A DNA stretch of 64,000 bases. Source: Prevotella scopos JCM 17725. Its GTDB lineage: Bacteria > Bacteroidota > Bacteroidia > Bacteroidales > Bacteroidaceae. The stretch spans positions 372,001 through 436,000 of the forward strand of contig NZ_CP072389.1 of the NCBI RefSeq assembly GCF_018127785.1, written 5' to 3'. The translations under genes were made by a program, and so were the position numbers. Under the pieces are notes generated by a model, which saw only the letters and a list, made by a program, of their open reading frames with translations, searched no databases and was not told where the DNA came from. The stretch's first letter is position 1. Every line of letters starts with the position of its first letter. This document shows positions 35,090 to 42,973 of this stretch, piece by piece.

Positions 35090-36076
35090 CTATTTACTAA
35101 GGTATGGTGTGCAGTTCTTGATTTCTATAGGTAAAGCCCTTACTTTACACTTGTCTGCAGTAATGGATAACTCCACTACACAAGCCCGTGAATTCATCGG
35201 TTTTCTTTGGTCAAAAATAAAGTTTCCAATACCATAGTAAATCGGTTTCCCTCGATACGTCTCTATTGTCTGGAGCGTATGACTATGGTGTCCAACAATA
35301 GCATCAGCCCCTGCACCTATTAGTTTGTGTGCATTCTCACGCTGCTGTGGAGTGGCTCTGAAGTGGTGTTCCCATCCCCAATGTAGTATAAGGAGAATAT
35401 AACAATTCTTATCTGTGGCTCGTAAGTGTTTAACTCGCATGATAAGACTATCTATACTCTCCTGACTAACACAAGGTTTTTGAGGAAGATAGAGGAAGTT
35501 TTCTAAGGGTAAACGTAGGGATGAAACTACCCAAACATGGCGTGGACTTGTAGAAATGAGTACTGGTTCTGCTGCTTCCGCTATATTCTTACCAGCCCCG
35601 ATAGGTATCATTCCTGCTTTTTTAATCTGTTCTTGTGTGTCTAAAAGTCCTCTTCTTCCTTGGTCAATACTATGATTATTGGCTAAGTTGAGGTGCGTTA
35701 TGCCATGACGACGTAGTGTTGGCAACCATTCGGGTTCGCCTCTAAAGATGAAACGTTTGAACACTCGTTCCCTAATTTTAGTCACAGGGCACTCTAAGTT
35801 GGCAATTACATAGTTGGAAGAGTGAAACAATGAGTCGATAGTAGGTGAGAAGAGAGCATCGACTCCCACCATATCAATCTTCTGTCTTACTCCTCTGTCA
35901 AGTAGAAGGTCACCTGTAATAACGATACGTAAAGTGTCGTCAGGTCTTTTTTGAGCTGACTTCTTCTGATTGATAAAGTTAACTCCTATCCCATTGAAAG
36001 ATAGTAGGATAGGAGTTAATAAGCATATAATAACTTTAACAGCCCGAGCTATAGAATGTCTCTTCATCATCAGCAC
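35090..36076 (-). CDS. CapA family exported protein
   Basis: A 328-residue protein of the CapA (PGA_cap) family, metallophosphatase-like proteins named after poly-gamma-glutamate capsule synthesis. A hydrophobic signal or anchor (about 13-34) is followed by the domain: LRIVITGDLLLDRG, a LECPVTK segment, ITHLNLANNHSIDQG, ILLILHWGWEHHF and DAIVGHHSHTLQTIE, which supply the expected Asp, Asn and His ligands. The start is GTG at 36074-36076, with AGGA six bases upstream; two ATG codons follow within ten bases. It overlaps the end of the DUF3160 gene by 41 bases, so translation is probably coupled. No pgs genes are near. Confidence 0.85.
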   Translation of the reverse strand: MLMMKRHSIARAVKVIICLLTPILLSFNGIGVNFINQKKSAQKRPDDTLRIVITGDLLLDRGVRQKIDMVGVDALFSPTIDSLFHSSNYVIANLECPVTKIRERVFKRFIFRGEPEWLPTLRRHGITHLNLANNHSIDQGRRGLLDTQEQIKKAGMIPIGAGKNIAEAAEPVLISTSPRHVWVVSSLRLPLENFLYLPQKPCVSQESIDSLIMRVKHLRATDKNCYILLILHWGWEHHFRATPQQRENAHKLIGAGADAIVGHHSHTLQTIETYRGKPIYYGIGNFIFDQRKPMNSRACVVELSITADKCKVRALPIEIKNCTPYLSK

Positions 36077-38549
36077 TCATTCCTTTTACTGGAGCTATGA
36101 TCTCTTTCATCCATGATGGCGTTCCACCTGTTGGTGACTTCTTTAACTCCTCTTGCCATTCTTCGTCCGTCATGCGTGGGTCTGAAATCAAACGAGTGAA
36201 CTCACGATAGGAGAGTACAGAACCGCGTGTAAGATAGAGGAATCCATCAATCTCTACAACAACATATATTTCGTAGGCAGGACCAACTCCTTCATATAGC
36301 ACACATTTATCATCTATGGCAACATTCTCGCCTCCAGCAGTGAAGACATCGGCAACAACTGCAACCTTCTTGTCGGTACTCACTACATCAGACCATCCCT
36401 GCAACATCTGATTGTCCTCGCTGACAAGCTCCAAAGAGATGTTCTCTACGGTCGAACCAATGATTTCAATCTGGTTGTATTCCTCATCAGTTATCTTTCC
36501 ACCATTCAGTTCTTTTATACTGATATCACGGCAGAATTCAGCCATTTCCTTTATTCGTTCATATACAGCCTTTGCCTTTTCAGTCTGTAAATTGTAAGTT
36601 GTGAGGACTTTATCCATTCTTGTTACGAGTGCAATAGCTTTCTCCCAGAACTTCACGTTAGGCTCTACATATCCCTTCACGACAGGTGGTTCAGGACCTC
36701 CATCACCACACTCTGCTAACATCGGCTGCTTTGCATAGAGGATAGCATCATGCTTTAATTCTGCCCAAGAGGCAAGTGCTGTGTTCAAATTCTTTTTCTG
36801 CCACTGTGGTGTCTGCATGAAATAAGGAAGCGACTGTGCGGTGTCACCTAATGACTGGAGCGTGTACATCCATTGATTTGCTACACAAGCCTCCCAAGGA
36901 GTATTAGCAACTTTCTTACGAGCAGTGGTTAATGCCTTTGGAAAATCCTTCCATTTCTGTGCTTCTTTCAGCTCGTCCATGAGAATACGTTCGGCACCTG
37001 GCAATCCCATCACAGCCATCCAGTCGAGTCCCTTTGGACATGGGCGGAGAGAGATAGGGCTATCTTGATCCGTAGTAGCTATCAATGCCTCTGCATCAGG
37101 TTGATAACGCTGCGGCATAATATCTACAACATATTTGCTACCATGTGTTTTCTTCAACTCGATACGTGTCTGTTTCTTTGCTATTGCTTCAATGTTTGCT
37201 GTCAGTTTACCCATGTCTTTATTTGAAGATAATAGCTTTTCTATAGGTAAGTTCATCTTCTTAACAAGTTCTGCAACCTGTATGAGGGTAGCATTATCAG
37301 GTGTTCCCATAAGATAAGTGATTGGTTCACTTACCTTGTCGTATATGGTTTTGAGCTTTGGTTGTTGGTTGAAGACATTGGCAATAAGTGCAATCTGCTT
37401 CATCTTAGCAGGTTTGTCCGTACCAAAATGGGCTGTTTGCAACCACATCATACCACGGAAGTAACGACTACAAACCTTAGAACGGGTATAGTGACCACGT
37501 GGACGGAAGAGCGAATAAGCAAACATTCCTGTCTGAGAGTCATATTCAAGCATATCAGAATATCCATTTTCAGCCTCGAAAGACTTAGTAATTTCTTCCA
37601 TTACCATCTTCTTGTATGCTTCTGGGGCATTTAGTGTAGCCATTGATTTTGGTGCTTTATCATGACTAAAAAGCCAAGATGCGACGGCAAACCATGCCTG
37701 ACCATATTCCGCTGCAGCCTTTATTTCTGCATTTTGACTGCTTGTAAGTGTCTTCATCTCTGCTCCCATTTTGGAAGAAAAGACAATCATCAGTGAGTCT
37801 AAGTGCTTTTCCTCCACATCGCGCAATACACAATCAAAATAGAGATGGAACTGTTGTAGGTAGAGGTCAGTGGTTACGAAGCTTGGAAAATCAGCATAGT
37901 CGTTCTTCTCATATACGTGGAAAAGCTGATTATGTTCGGCAGGAACGATAGCAAAACCATTCTGTCCCAACATGCTATATAGCTTTGGGTCGAACTCTTT
38001 CAGCTGGAACGGGTTGATAAGATTCTTCATATTCACCACGTCCTTACTATTCGCTGGTTTAAAGTTCAGTTTTCGTAATTCCGCTTCTTGTGCACGGATG
38101 CGCTCTGTAAAGGCAAGTTGTTCTTTCGTATAGCGTGGTGAGAACTTCTTACCACTGGTCTCCTCCTTTTCAGAAACATTCCAAAGTGCATTATTATACC
38201 ATGTTGTTGTATTGTATAATGCACGTAACGTAGCATCCTTGAAAGGGTATCCTTGTCTTGCGGCAAAGGCATTTCGAATAGCACGCAGTTCTACAAGATT
38301 GAGTTTAGAGATGTCCATCTGCGTATCAATTTTGCCCTTCAGTTTTTCAATATTTATTTTTCCAGTACCAGGGAGAATAAGAGGAGTCTTCTTTTCCTTT
38401 GTACGTTCAATATAGGCATCACCTCTGCTGCCATCTATCTTTTCACTTTGTGCCCATGCAGTAGGTGAGAACAACAAAATCAGGAATGCAATAGCTACTG
38501 TTCTGAATGCGTTCTTTTGCATTAGCTTGTAATAGGAATTGTGGTTCAT
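36036..38549 (-). CDS. DUF3160 protein with YARHG domain
   Basis: An 837-residue exported protein. The signal peptide ends at about TAWAQ (residue 34). A YARHG domain follows (about 70-150), recognised by LRAIRNAFAARQGYPFKDATLRALYN; YARHG domains occur in extracellular bacterial proteins. The remainder matches DUF3160 (about 175-800), with segments such as FPSFVTTDLYLQQFHLYFDCVLRD. Function is unknown; members are secreted or periplasmic. It is the middle gene of a three-gene exported set with the CapA-like protein and an FG-GAP-like protein. Confidence 0.82.
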   Translation of the reverse strand: MNHNSYYKLMQKNAFRTVAIAFLILLFSPTAWAQSEKIDGSRGDAYIERTKEKKTPLILPGTGKINIEKLKGKIDTQMDISKLNLVELRAIRNAFAARQGYPFKDATLRALYNTTTWYNNALWNVSEKEETSGKKFSPRYTKEQLAFTERIRAQEAELRKLNFKPANSKDVVNMKNLINPFQLKEFDPKLYSMLGQNGFAIVPAEHNQLFHVYEKNDYADFPSFVTTDLYLQQFHLYFDCVLRDVEEKHLDSLMIVFSSKMGAEMKTLTSSQNAEIKAAAEYGQAWFAVASWLFSHDKAPKSMATLNAPEAYKKMVMEEITKSFEAENGYSDMLEYDSQTGMFAYSLFRPRGHYTRSKVCSRYFRGMMWLQTAHFGTDKPAKMKQIALIANVFNQQPKLKTIYDKVSEPITYLMGTPDNATLIQVAELVKKMNLPIEKLLSSNKDMGKLTANIEAIAKKQTRIELKKTHGSKYVVDIMPQRYQPDAEALIATTDQDSPISLRPCPKGLDWMAVMGLPGAERILMDELKEAQKWKDFPKALTTARKKVANTPWEACVANQWMYTLQSLGDTAQSLPYFMQTPQWQKKNLNTALASWAELKHDAILYAKQPMLAECGDGGPEPPVVKGYVEPNVKFWEKAIALVTRMDKVLTTYNLQTEKAKAVYERIKEMAEFCRDISIKELNGGKITDEEYNQIEIIGSTVENISLELVSEDNQMLQGWSDVVSTDKKVAVVADVFTAGGENVAIDDKCVLYEGVGPAYEIYVVVEIDGFLYLTRGSVLSYREFTRLISDPRMTDEEWQEELKKSPTGGTPSWMKEIIAPVKGMSADDEETFYSSGC

Positions 38550-38581
38550 CTTGTTTTATTTTTAATAGTTATGTTTTACAT

Positions 38582-39151
38582 TTATTCGCTTGCAACAAAT
38601 CGTTTAACGGCTTCTTCGTGGCTAACAGCTTCAGTTAAAAAGCGCACGAAAGAGAGCCCGAAGTCGTCCCAAACATAGTCTGCAACAACATATTTATCAT
38701 CGGTGGTTGCTTGCAATGTACGCACGTATGGTTCAATAAAACGAAAATCGCATAATATTCCACCCATACGCGACCCCATCCACATAGGGCGTATTTTGTC
38801 ATTTATCTGCTTAAAAATGAAGAGTTTACGTGCAGGCTGTGGGTAGAAGCGAGTCGGTTTGATAACCCCAACGATTGCTTCGTCCTTTCCATCTCCATTA
38901 ACATCTCCTGTTACCAGTTGATAAACAGGGTAGGGAAGTTTCCATTTGGCAATTGCTTTTCTGGTTTTCCACTTGTATTTGTGTCCTTTCTGCTCAGTAT
39001 TCACTTGCACCTTAGAGTATAGGCACAGCCATGAAAGCGAATCGTTGACACGTTCTAACTCAAAGGTCAAGGGCTGTTGTGCCATAGCTTTTTCTACAAG
39101 TAGGATAAAAAGCAGCAGACAGCCAAACCGCTTGTATCTATTCTTAAACAT
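38582..39151 (-). CDS. Exported FG-GAP-like protein
   Basis: A 189-residue exported protein. The signal peptide ends near VEKAMAQ (residue 25). The mature part has a beta-propeller blade signature, LVTGDVNGDGKDEAIVGV (about 80-97), as in FG-GAP/VCBS calcium-binding repeats, but only about one to two blades fit in this length. It lies 32 bases upstream of the DUF3160 gene on the same strand, and is probably the first gene of that operon. Confidence 0.65.
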   Translation of the reverse strand: MFKNRYKRFGCLLLFILLVEKAMAQQPLTFELERVNDSLSWLCLYSKVQVNTEQKGHKYKWKTRKAIAKWKLPYPVYQLVTGDVNGDGKDEAIVGVIKPTRFYPQPARKLFIFKQINDKIRPMWMGSRMGGILCDFRFIEPYVRTLQATTDDKYVVADYVWDDFGLSFVRFLTEAVSHEEAVKRFVASE

Positions 39152-39205
39152 ATATGGTTACAAATTTAGGTACTTTCACGGATAAAACAAAATATTTCAA
39201 ATAAA

Positions 39206-39236
39206 AAATCCTGATTTCACCGACGTGAAATCAGGA
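39206..39236 (-). terminator. Rho-independent terminator (minus strand)
   Basis: TCCTGATTTCAC (39209-39220) pairs perfectly with GTGAAATCAGGA (39225-39236) around a 4-base loop; a T6 run follows on the minus strand only. It ends a transcript coming from the right, not one of the annotated genes. Confidence 0.85.
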
Positions 39237-39547
39237 CTGGCTGAGTGTCTTCGATATCCCAGCAATATGCTGTATAGGACCTCGCGACAATTTTGTTATC
39301 CTTCACCTTAAAAAACTAACCTATGTATTTCAATCTCTTACTTGCGTGAATTATCCCTGTGTGGTTAACGCAACTAAGTAGCTATGTATATTTTGGTGTC
39401 CTTAGTAAAATAGTTTTTTATAACCTCTTTTCATCTCATACAAGTCAAATTAAATCTCAACTTGGCTTGTGAATATTTATAGAGGATTTATTTCTTTTTG
39501 TTTTTAACAATCTGTGCTATGATGTTGTTGCCATCCTCTAATTTTAT
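39206..39547 (-). ncRNA. Candidate structured small RNA
   Basis: A near-ideal promoter on the minus strand (TTTG at 39581-39584, 20 bases, TATCTTTGC at 39553-39560) should start a transcript of about 340 nt that ends at the perfect hairpin of 39209-39236. Only a five-codon ORF lies within. Internal helices are visible, for example AGAGGAT/ATCCTCT near the 5' end and CAAGT/ACTTG next to it. The 3' half contains AGGTTAGTTTTTTAAGGT and ATTGTCGCGAGG, resembling AGGTTTAGTTAAGGT and ATTGCCGTGAGG in the candidate RNA at 231-487. The function is unknown. Confidence 0.5.
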
Positions 39548-39552
39548 ATATG

Positions 39553-39560
39553 CAAAGATA
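39553..39560 (-). promoter_or_regulatory. Promoter of the candidate RNA
   Basis: TATCTTTG followed by C on the minus strand, with TTTG exactly 20 bases upstream. Confidence 0.65.
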
Positions 39561-39885
39561 GGATATAATATTCAAACAAGCAAATTTTTTGTTTAGATTG
39601 CTCACGCTTTAACATAAAATTAACTATAATGACCTTTAAGCCTGCCTTTTTCGCTTAGTTTTCTACTGTTTTTTATTTTATTTGTATCTAAAACGCTTTT
39701 TTCTCGATTTTTATTTTTGCTTTTTAATTCTTGAACAAGATGCTAACGATGTCTTCTTTTAGTATTTCATAGAAAACTATATTCTACTTTTCGAGAACCA
39801 TGTCATTTATTAAATGTAATAAATTTTCTAACTATTTGTCTTATAGCAGATTTACTTCACATCATTTTAACATTTAAAATTCAAA

Positions 39886-40284
39886 ATGGGGAGTAAACAT
39901 TCTAAACACAGAACATTCAGTGAGGACTTTATTCTCACTTTACTTCGTGAGTATTACTCATCAGAAGTGTCAATTAATTTCATCTGTCGTAAGTACGGCA
40001 TTAATAGTGCCAGCTTTTATCAATGGCAAAAAAAGTATGATTTAGATGAAAAAAAGCTATCTTTGTCGCATGATATTATTACTAAATTAAAAGCTATGCG
40101 TAGTAAGAAAGCTATGGAGAAAGCCCCTCTAACTCGTGAGGAAGAGCTTGAAGAACAAGTATCGAATTTGAAGAAAGCTTTGGAGTATTCTGAACTTCGC
40201 AATCAAGGTTTGATGAAAGTCATAGAGATAAGCAGTAAGGAATATGGTGAGGATTTGCTAAAAAAAGCTGGCGCCAAGCAGTAG
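39886..40284 (+). CDS. IS3-family OrfA (helix-turn-helix protein)
   Basis: A 132-residue OrfA with an N-terminal helix-turn-helix (about 8-50; RTFSEDFILTLLREYYSSEVSINFICRKYGINSASFYQWQKKY) for binding the IS ends and a C-terminal leucine-zipper-like coiled coil (about 85-125, EEELEEQVSNLKKALEYSELRN). At 40260-40266, seven A bases in the frame A AAA AAA lie 18 bases before the stop codon. A -1 slip there enters the OrfB frame and yields the OrfAB transposase. Confidence 0.9.
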   Translation: MGSKHSKHRTFSEDFILTLLREYYSSEVSINFICRKYGINSASFYQWQKKYDLDEKKLSLSHDIITKLKAMRSKKAMEKAPLTREEELEEQVSNLKKALEYSELRNQGLMKVIEISSKEYGEDLLKKAGAKQ

Positions 40285-40367
40285 ACAGCCTTCGAGTCAG
40301 CAACCCTTGTTTATCAATTGGGCTGCTGAGTGGACTGTTTGGCAAGACTCGTGAAGGCTATTACTCT

Positions 40368-41144
40368 GTGAGTAAAGAGAAGAGGGAGCATCGTAAACTT
40401 ACTGAGAAAATTGTCGTACGTGCAGTAATGGATGTTCGTGCAGATGCTCCTCGAATAGGTGCACAGAAACTTTTGCACATGCTTATGGATATCTATCCTG
40501 GCTTAATGCTTGGTCGCGACAGGTTCTACCAGCTAATGCACAAGCATCACCTTATGCTGAAGCCATCCAGATGTCGCCACACCACGAACTCCAATCACAA
40601 CTATTTCAAGTATAAGAACACGGCAAAAGGAATGGTTCTTACACGTCCTGCACAACTCTGGGTAGCAGACATCACATATATAGATACTGAGGATGGTGTG
40701 GTCTATCTTCACCTCATAACCGATGCATTCACTCATGAGATAATCGGATGGAAGCTTTCTGACAGTCTGCAGGCTGTCAATACGCTTGCTGCCCTAGACA
40801 TGGCAATAGAACATTCACAGGGTATGAATCTCTCGCTGATGACGCACCACTCTGATCGTGGGGTTCAATACTGCAGCAACGCCTACGTGGCAAGGCTGGA
40901 GAGTATACACTCGGGCATAAGCATGACTGAAGACTACAACCCTACAGATAATGCAATCGCCGAAAGAGTGAACGGAATAATAAAGCAAGAGTGGCTCTAC
41001 CACATGAAACGACCGAAGAACCTCGATGATGCACGATGCACTATTGCTGGTATCATAGACTTCTACAACAATAAGAGACCCCATATGAGCAACGGCATGC
41101 TTACGCCAAGACAAATGAGAGAAAAGCACTGCAATGTAGCATAA
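40368..41144 (+). CDS. IS3-family OrfB (DDE integrase core)
   Basis: A 258-residue OrfB read from a GTG, but normally made as an OrfAB fusion by -1 frameshifting at 40260-40266; the OrfB frame is open from the slip site. It has an HTH_21-like start and the rve core with catalytic Asp in WVADITYIDT (about 100), Asp in THHSDRGVQYCS (about 163) and Glu in NAIAERVNGIIKQEW (about 199). All three catalytic residues are present and no frame damage is seen, so the element may be active. Confidence 0.9.
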   Translation: MSKEKREHRKLTEKIVVRAVMDVRADAPRIGAQKLLHMLMDIYPGLMLGRDRFYQLMHKHHLMLKPSRCRHTTNSNHNYFKYKNTAKGMVLTRPAQLWVADITYIDTEDGVVYLHLITDAFTHEIIGWKLSDSLQAVNTLAALDMAIEHSQGMNLSLMTHHSDRGVQYCSNAYVARLESIHSGISMTEDYNPTDNAIAERVNGIIKQEWLYHMKRPKNLDDARCTIAGIIDFYNNKRPHMSNGMLTPRQMREKHCNVA

Positions 41145-41556
41145 GGGTTTCTGTGCGTTTCATGGTATTAAATTTTGTAAGTTGAAGGAAAAATACTAAC
41201 TTTGAACATGTGCTACACACGTTCAGACTTCATTGTCAAGATTTATGACTATGTAAAGCGAATCAGTAAAGTTTCCATGGGGGTGTAAAGCTGTTCAGGA
41301 AGCAAGTAAAAAATGTGTAAACCAATTTAGTAACAATAACCAGAAAAGTGTGAAGTAAATTTAGGCATAGTCATATTAAAAAGTAATATGTGCCCTTTAG
41401 ACTTCGAAAAGACGCCCAATAGGCTTGCAACTAATCCTTGAAAATGAAGAAAAATAGAAGTTTGTGCAAACTGACTGATAATGAATAGGATATGAAACGA
41501 TTTGCATAAAACTGCTCTATTTGTAAAAGGCAGGAAAGTGCGGATTTAAGCAGAAG

Positions 41557-41616
41557 TTCAGTTACTAAATCATTACCAAGATTGGGAATAGGTAACGAAA
41601 TGCAGATATAGGTAAC
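41557..41616. repeat. Candidate integrase arm-site repeats
   Basis: ATAGGTAAC occurs at 41588-41596 and 41608-41616, 20 bases apart, each followed within two bases by GAAAT. An inverted copy (TTCAGTTAC, 41557-41565) lies 30 bases upstream. The cluster is 100-160 bases upstream of the first integrase gene, where arm-type binding sites are commonly found in integrating elements. Confidence 0.4.
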
Positions 41617-41691
41617 TGAAATTATTTGGTTCGTGTGTTTGTTGCTTTGGTCGGCAGTTTTCTGCATAAGTAAAGAACGCTTTAATTCGGG

Positions 41692-41699
41692 TAACTTTG
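41692..41699 (+). promoter_or_regulatory. Integrase promoter (overlaps GTAnnTTTGC motif)
   Basis: TAACTTTG followed by C, 19 bases before the first integrase ATG. The ten bases GTAACTTTGC also match the GTAnnTTTGC core known for CTnDOT-type attachment sites; the promoter reading is more likely. Confidence 0.45.
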
Positions 41700-41718
41700 C
41701 CCATAAAGATTAAAGCGT

Positions 41719-42948
41719 ATGCAAACAGAAAAGATGAAGGTGTTGCTCTACCTCAAAAAGAGCGGTATGGACAAGTCGGGTAAGGCTCCCATCATGGGAC
41801 GTATAACACTTGGTAGGAGTATTGCGCAGTTCAGTTGCAAACTGTCTTGCAACCCCGATTTGTGGAGTCCTCGTGAGAGTAGAATGAGTGGCAAGAGCCG
41901 TGAGGCAGTGGAAGTGAACGGCAGGCTGGAAAGTCTGCTGCTATCCGTCCAAACAGCCTATCAATCTCTGCTATCCAAAGGTTGCCCATTTGATGCAACT
42001 GATGTAAAGGAAGTATTTCAAGGAAGCGTTCAATCTAAATGTATGCTTATTGAAAGAATGGATAGGCTCATCAAAGAGAAAGAAAACCATATCGGCATTG
42101 ACATCAAGGAGGGAAGTATATTTGGCTACTATTCCACTCGTACCCATTTGCAGAACTTTATACAAAAGAGGTATAATGTTTCTGATTTGGCATTTTCACA
42201 GCTTACTGAGCAATTCATATACGACTTCCAACAATACTTTATGGATACTTGTGGGTTTCAGGAAAGTACGTTCTATAATGCCGCTACCCATCTGAAAACG
42301 GTGTGTAGATTGGCTTATCGTGAAGGATTAGCCGATATTTTGTTGTTTGACAAAATCAAGGTAAGCAAAGGCGACAAGAAACTTCCCAAAGCACTTGACA
42401 GGTGTTCGCTTGACAGACTAATGAATATAGAGTTTGAAGAGCTGGAGGAGGAAATGGGAACCGCAAGGGACTTGTTTGTCTTTGCTTGCCATACGGGTGC
42501 TGCCTATTGCGATTTGATGGAGTTAAGCAGATTGTATCTTGTCCGTGATGATGAGGGAAGTCTTTGGCTGAAGTTCAACAGGCAGAAGACAGGCGTACTT
42601 TGCCGTATCAAGTTGTTGCCCGAAGCCATCAGAATAATAGAGAAGTACAAGAGCGATGAAAGGGAAAGCCTATTGCCACAGATGAAATATGCCACCTATC
42701 AATCGTATCTTAAAGCATTGCGCCTAAGAGCAGGCATAGCCTTTCCCTTTACCACGCATACGGCAAGGCATACCTTTGCCACGCTCATTACCCTTGAACA
42801 AGGAGTACCGATAGAAACGGTGAGCAAGATGTTGGGGCATAGTAACGTGAGTATGACCGAACGGTACGCAAAGGTTACGCCACAGAAGCTGTTTGTGGAG
42901 TTTGAGCGTTTCCTTTCTTTCACGGAGGATATGCAGATGAGTATTTAG
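41719..42948 (+). CDS. Tyrosine recombinase (first of two)
   Basis: A 409-residue Bacteroidetes-type tyrosine recombinase. An N-terminal arm-binding domain (about 1-100), a SAM-like core-binding domain (about 125-215) and a catalytic domain (about 220-400) are present. The catalytic residues are HTAR (His 347, Arg 350), LGHSN (His 374) and the nucleophile Tyr 383 in ERYAKV. The usual first Arg, in TGLRYSD of relatives, is replaced by Ala (TGAAYCD), as reported for some conjugative-element integrases. It is the probable integrase of the element that carries the rest of the window. Confidence 0.93.
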   Translation: MQTEKMKVLLYLKKSGMDKSGKAPIMGRITLGRSIAQFSCKLSCNPDLWSPRESRMSGKSREAVEVNGRLESLLLSVQTAYQSLLSKGCPFDATDVKEVFQGSVQSKCMLIERMDRLIKEKENHIGIDIKEGSIFGYYSTRTHLQNFIQKRYNVSDLAFSQLTEQFIYDFQQYFMDTCGFQESTFYNAATHLKTVCRLAYREGLADILLFDKIKVSKGDKKLPKALDRCSLDRLMNIEFEELEEEMGTARDLFVFACHTGAAYCDLMELSRLYLVRDDEGSLWLKFNRQKTGVLCRIKLLPEAIRIIEKYKSDERESLLPQMKYATYQSYLKALRLRAGIAFPFTTHTARHTFATLITLEQGVPIETVSKMLGHSNVSMTERYAKVTPQKLFVEFERFLSFTEDMQMSI

Positions 42949-42973
42949 CAATAGTAGTATTAAAACTAAAATC

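Larger units (their letters stand above)
39837..41373 (+). mobile_element. IS3-family insertion sequence
   Basis: The two transposase frames are bracketed by inverted ends of 25 bases: left 39837-39861 starts TGTCTTATAGC and right 41349-41373, read inward, starts TGACTATGCC. The two share a TG tip and an identical inner 12 bases, ATTTACTTCACA. No 3-4 bp target duplication is seen at these limits, so the exact tips may be off by a few bases or the flanks may have changed. Confidence 0.6.
41374..41718. other. Integrase upstream region
   Basis: No ORF. It holds the candidate arm-type repeats (41557-41616) and the promoter-like GTAACTTTGC at 41691-41700. The left end of the mobilizable element should lie here or to the left, but no terminal repeat can be fixed without the right end, which is outside the window. 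Confidence 0.4.

Noticed and set aside
39837..41373. Target-site duplication for the IS3 element
   Set aside because: Neither three nor four bases next to the inverted ends match (TTT before, TAT after), so no duplication is claimed.
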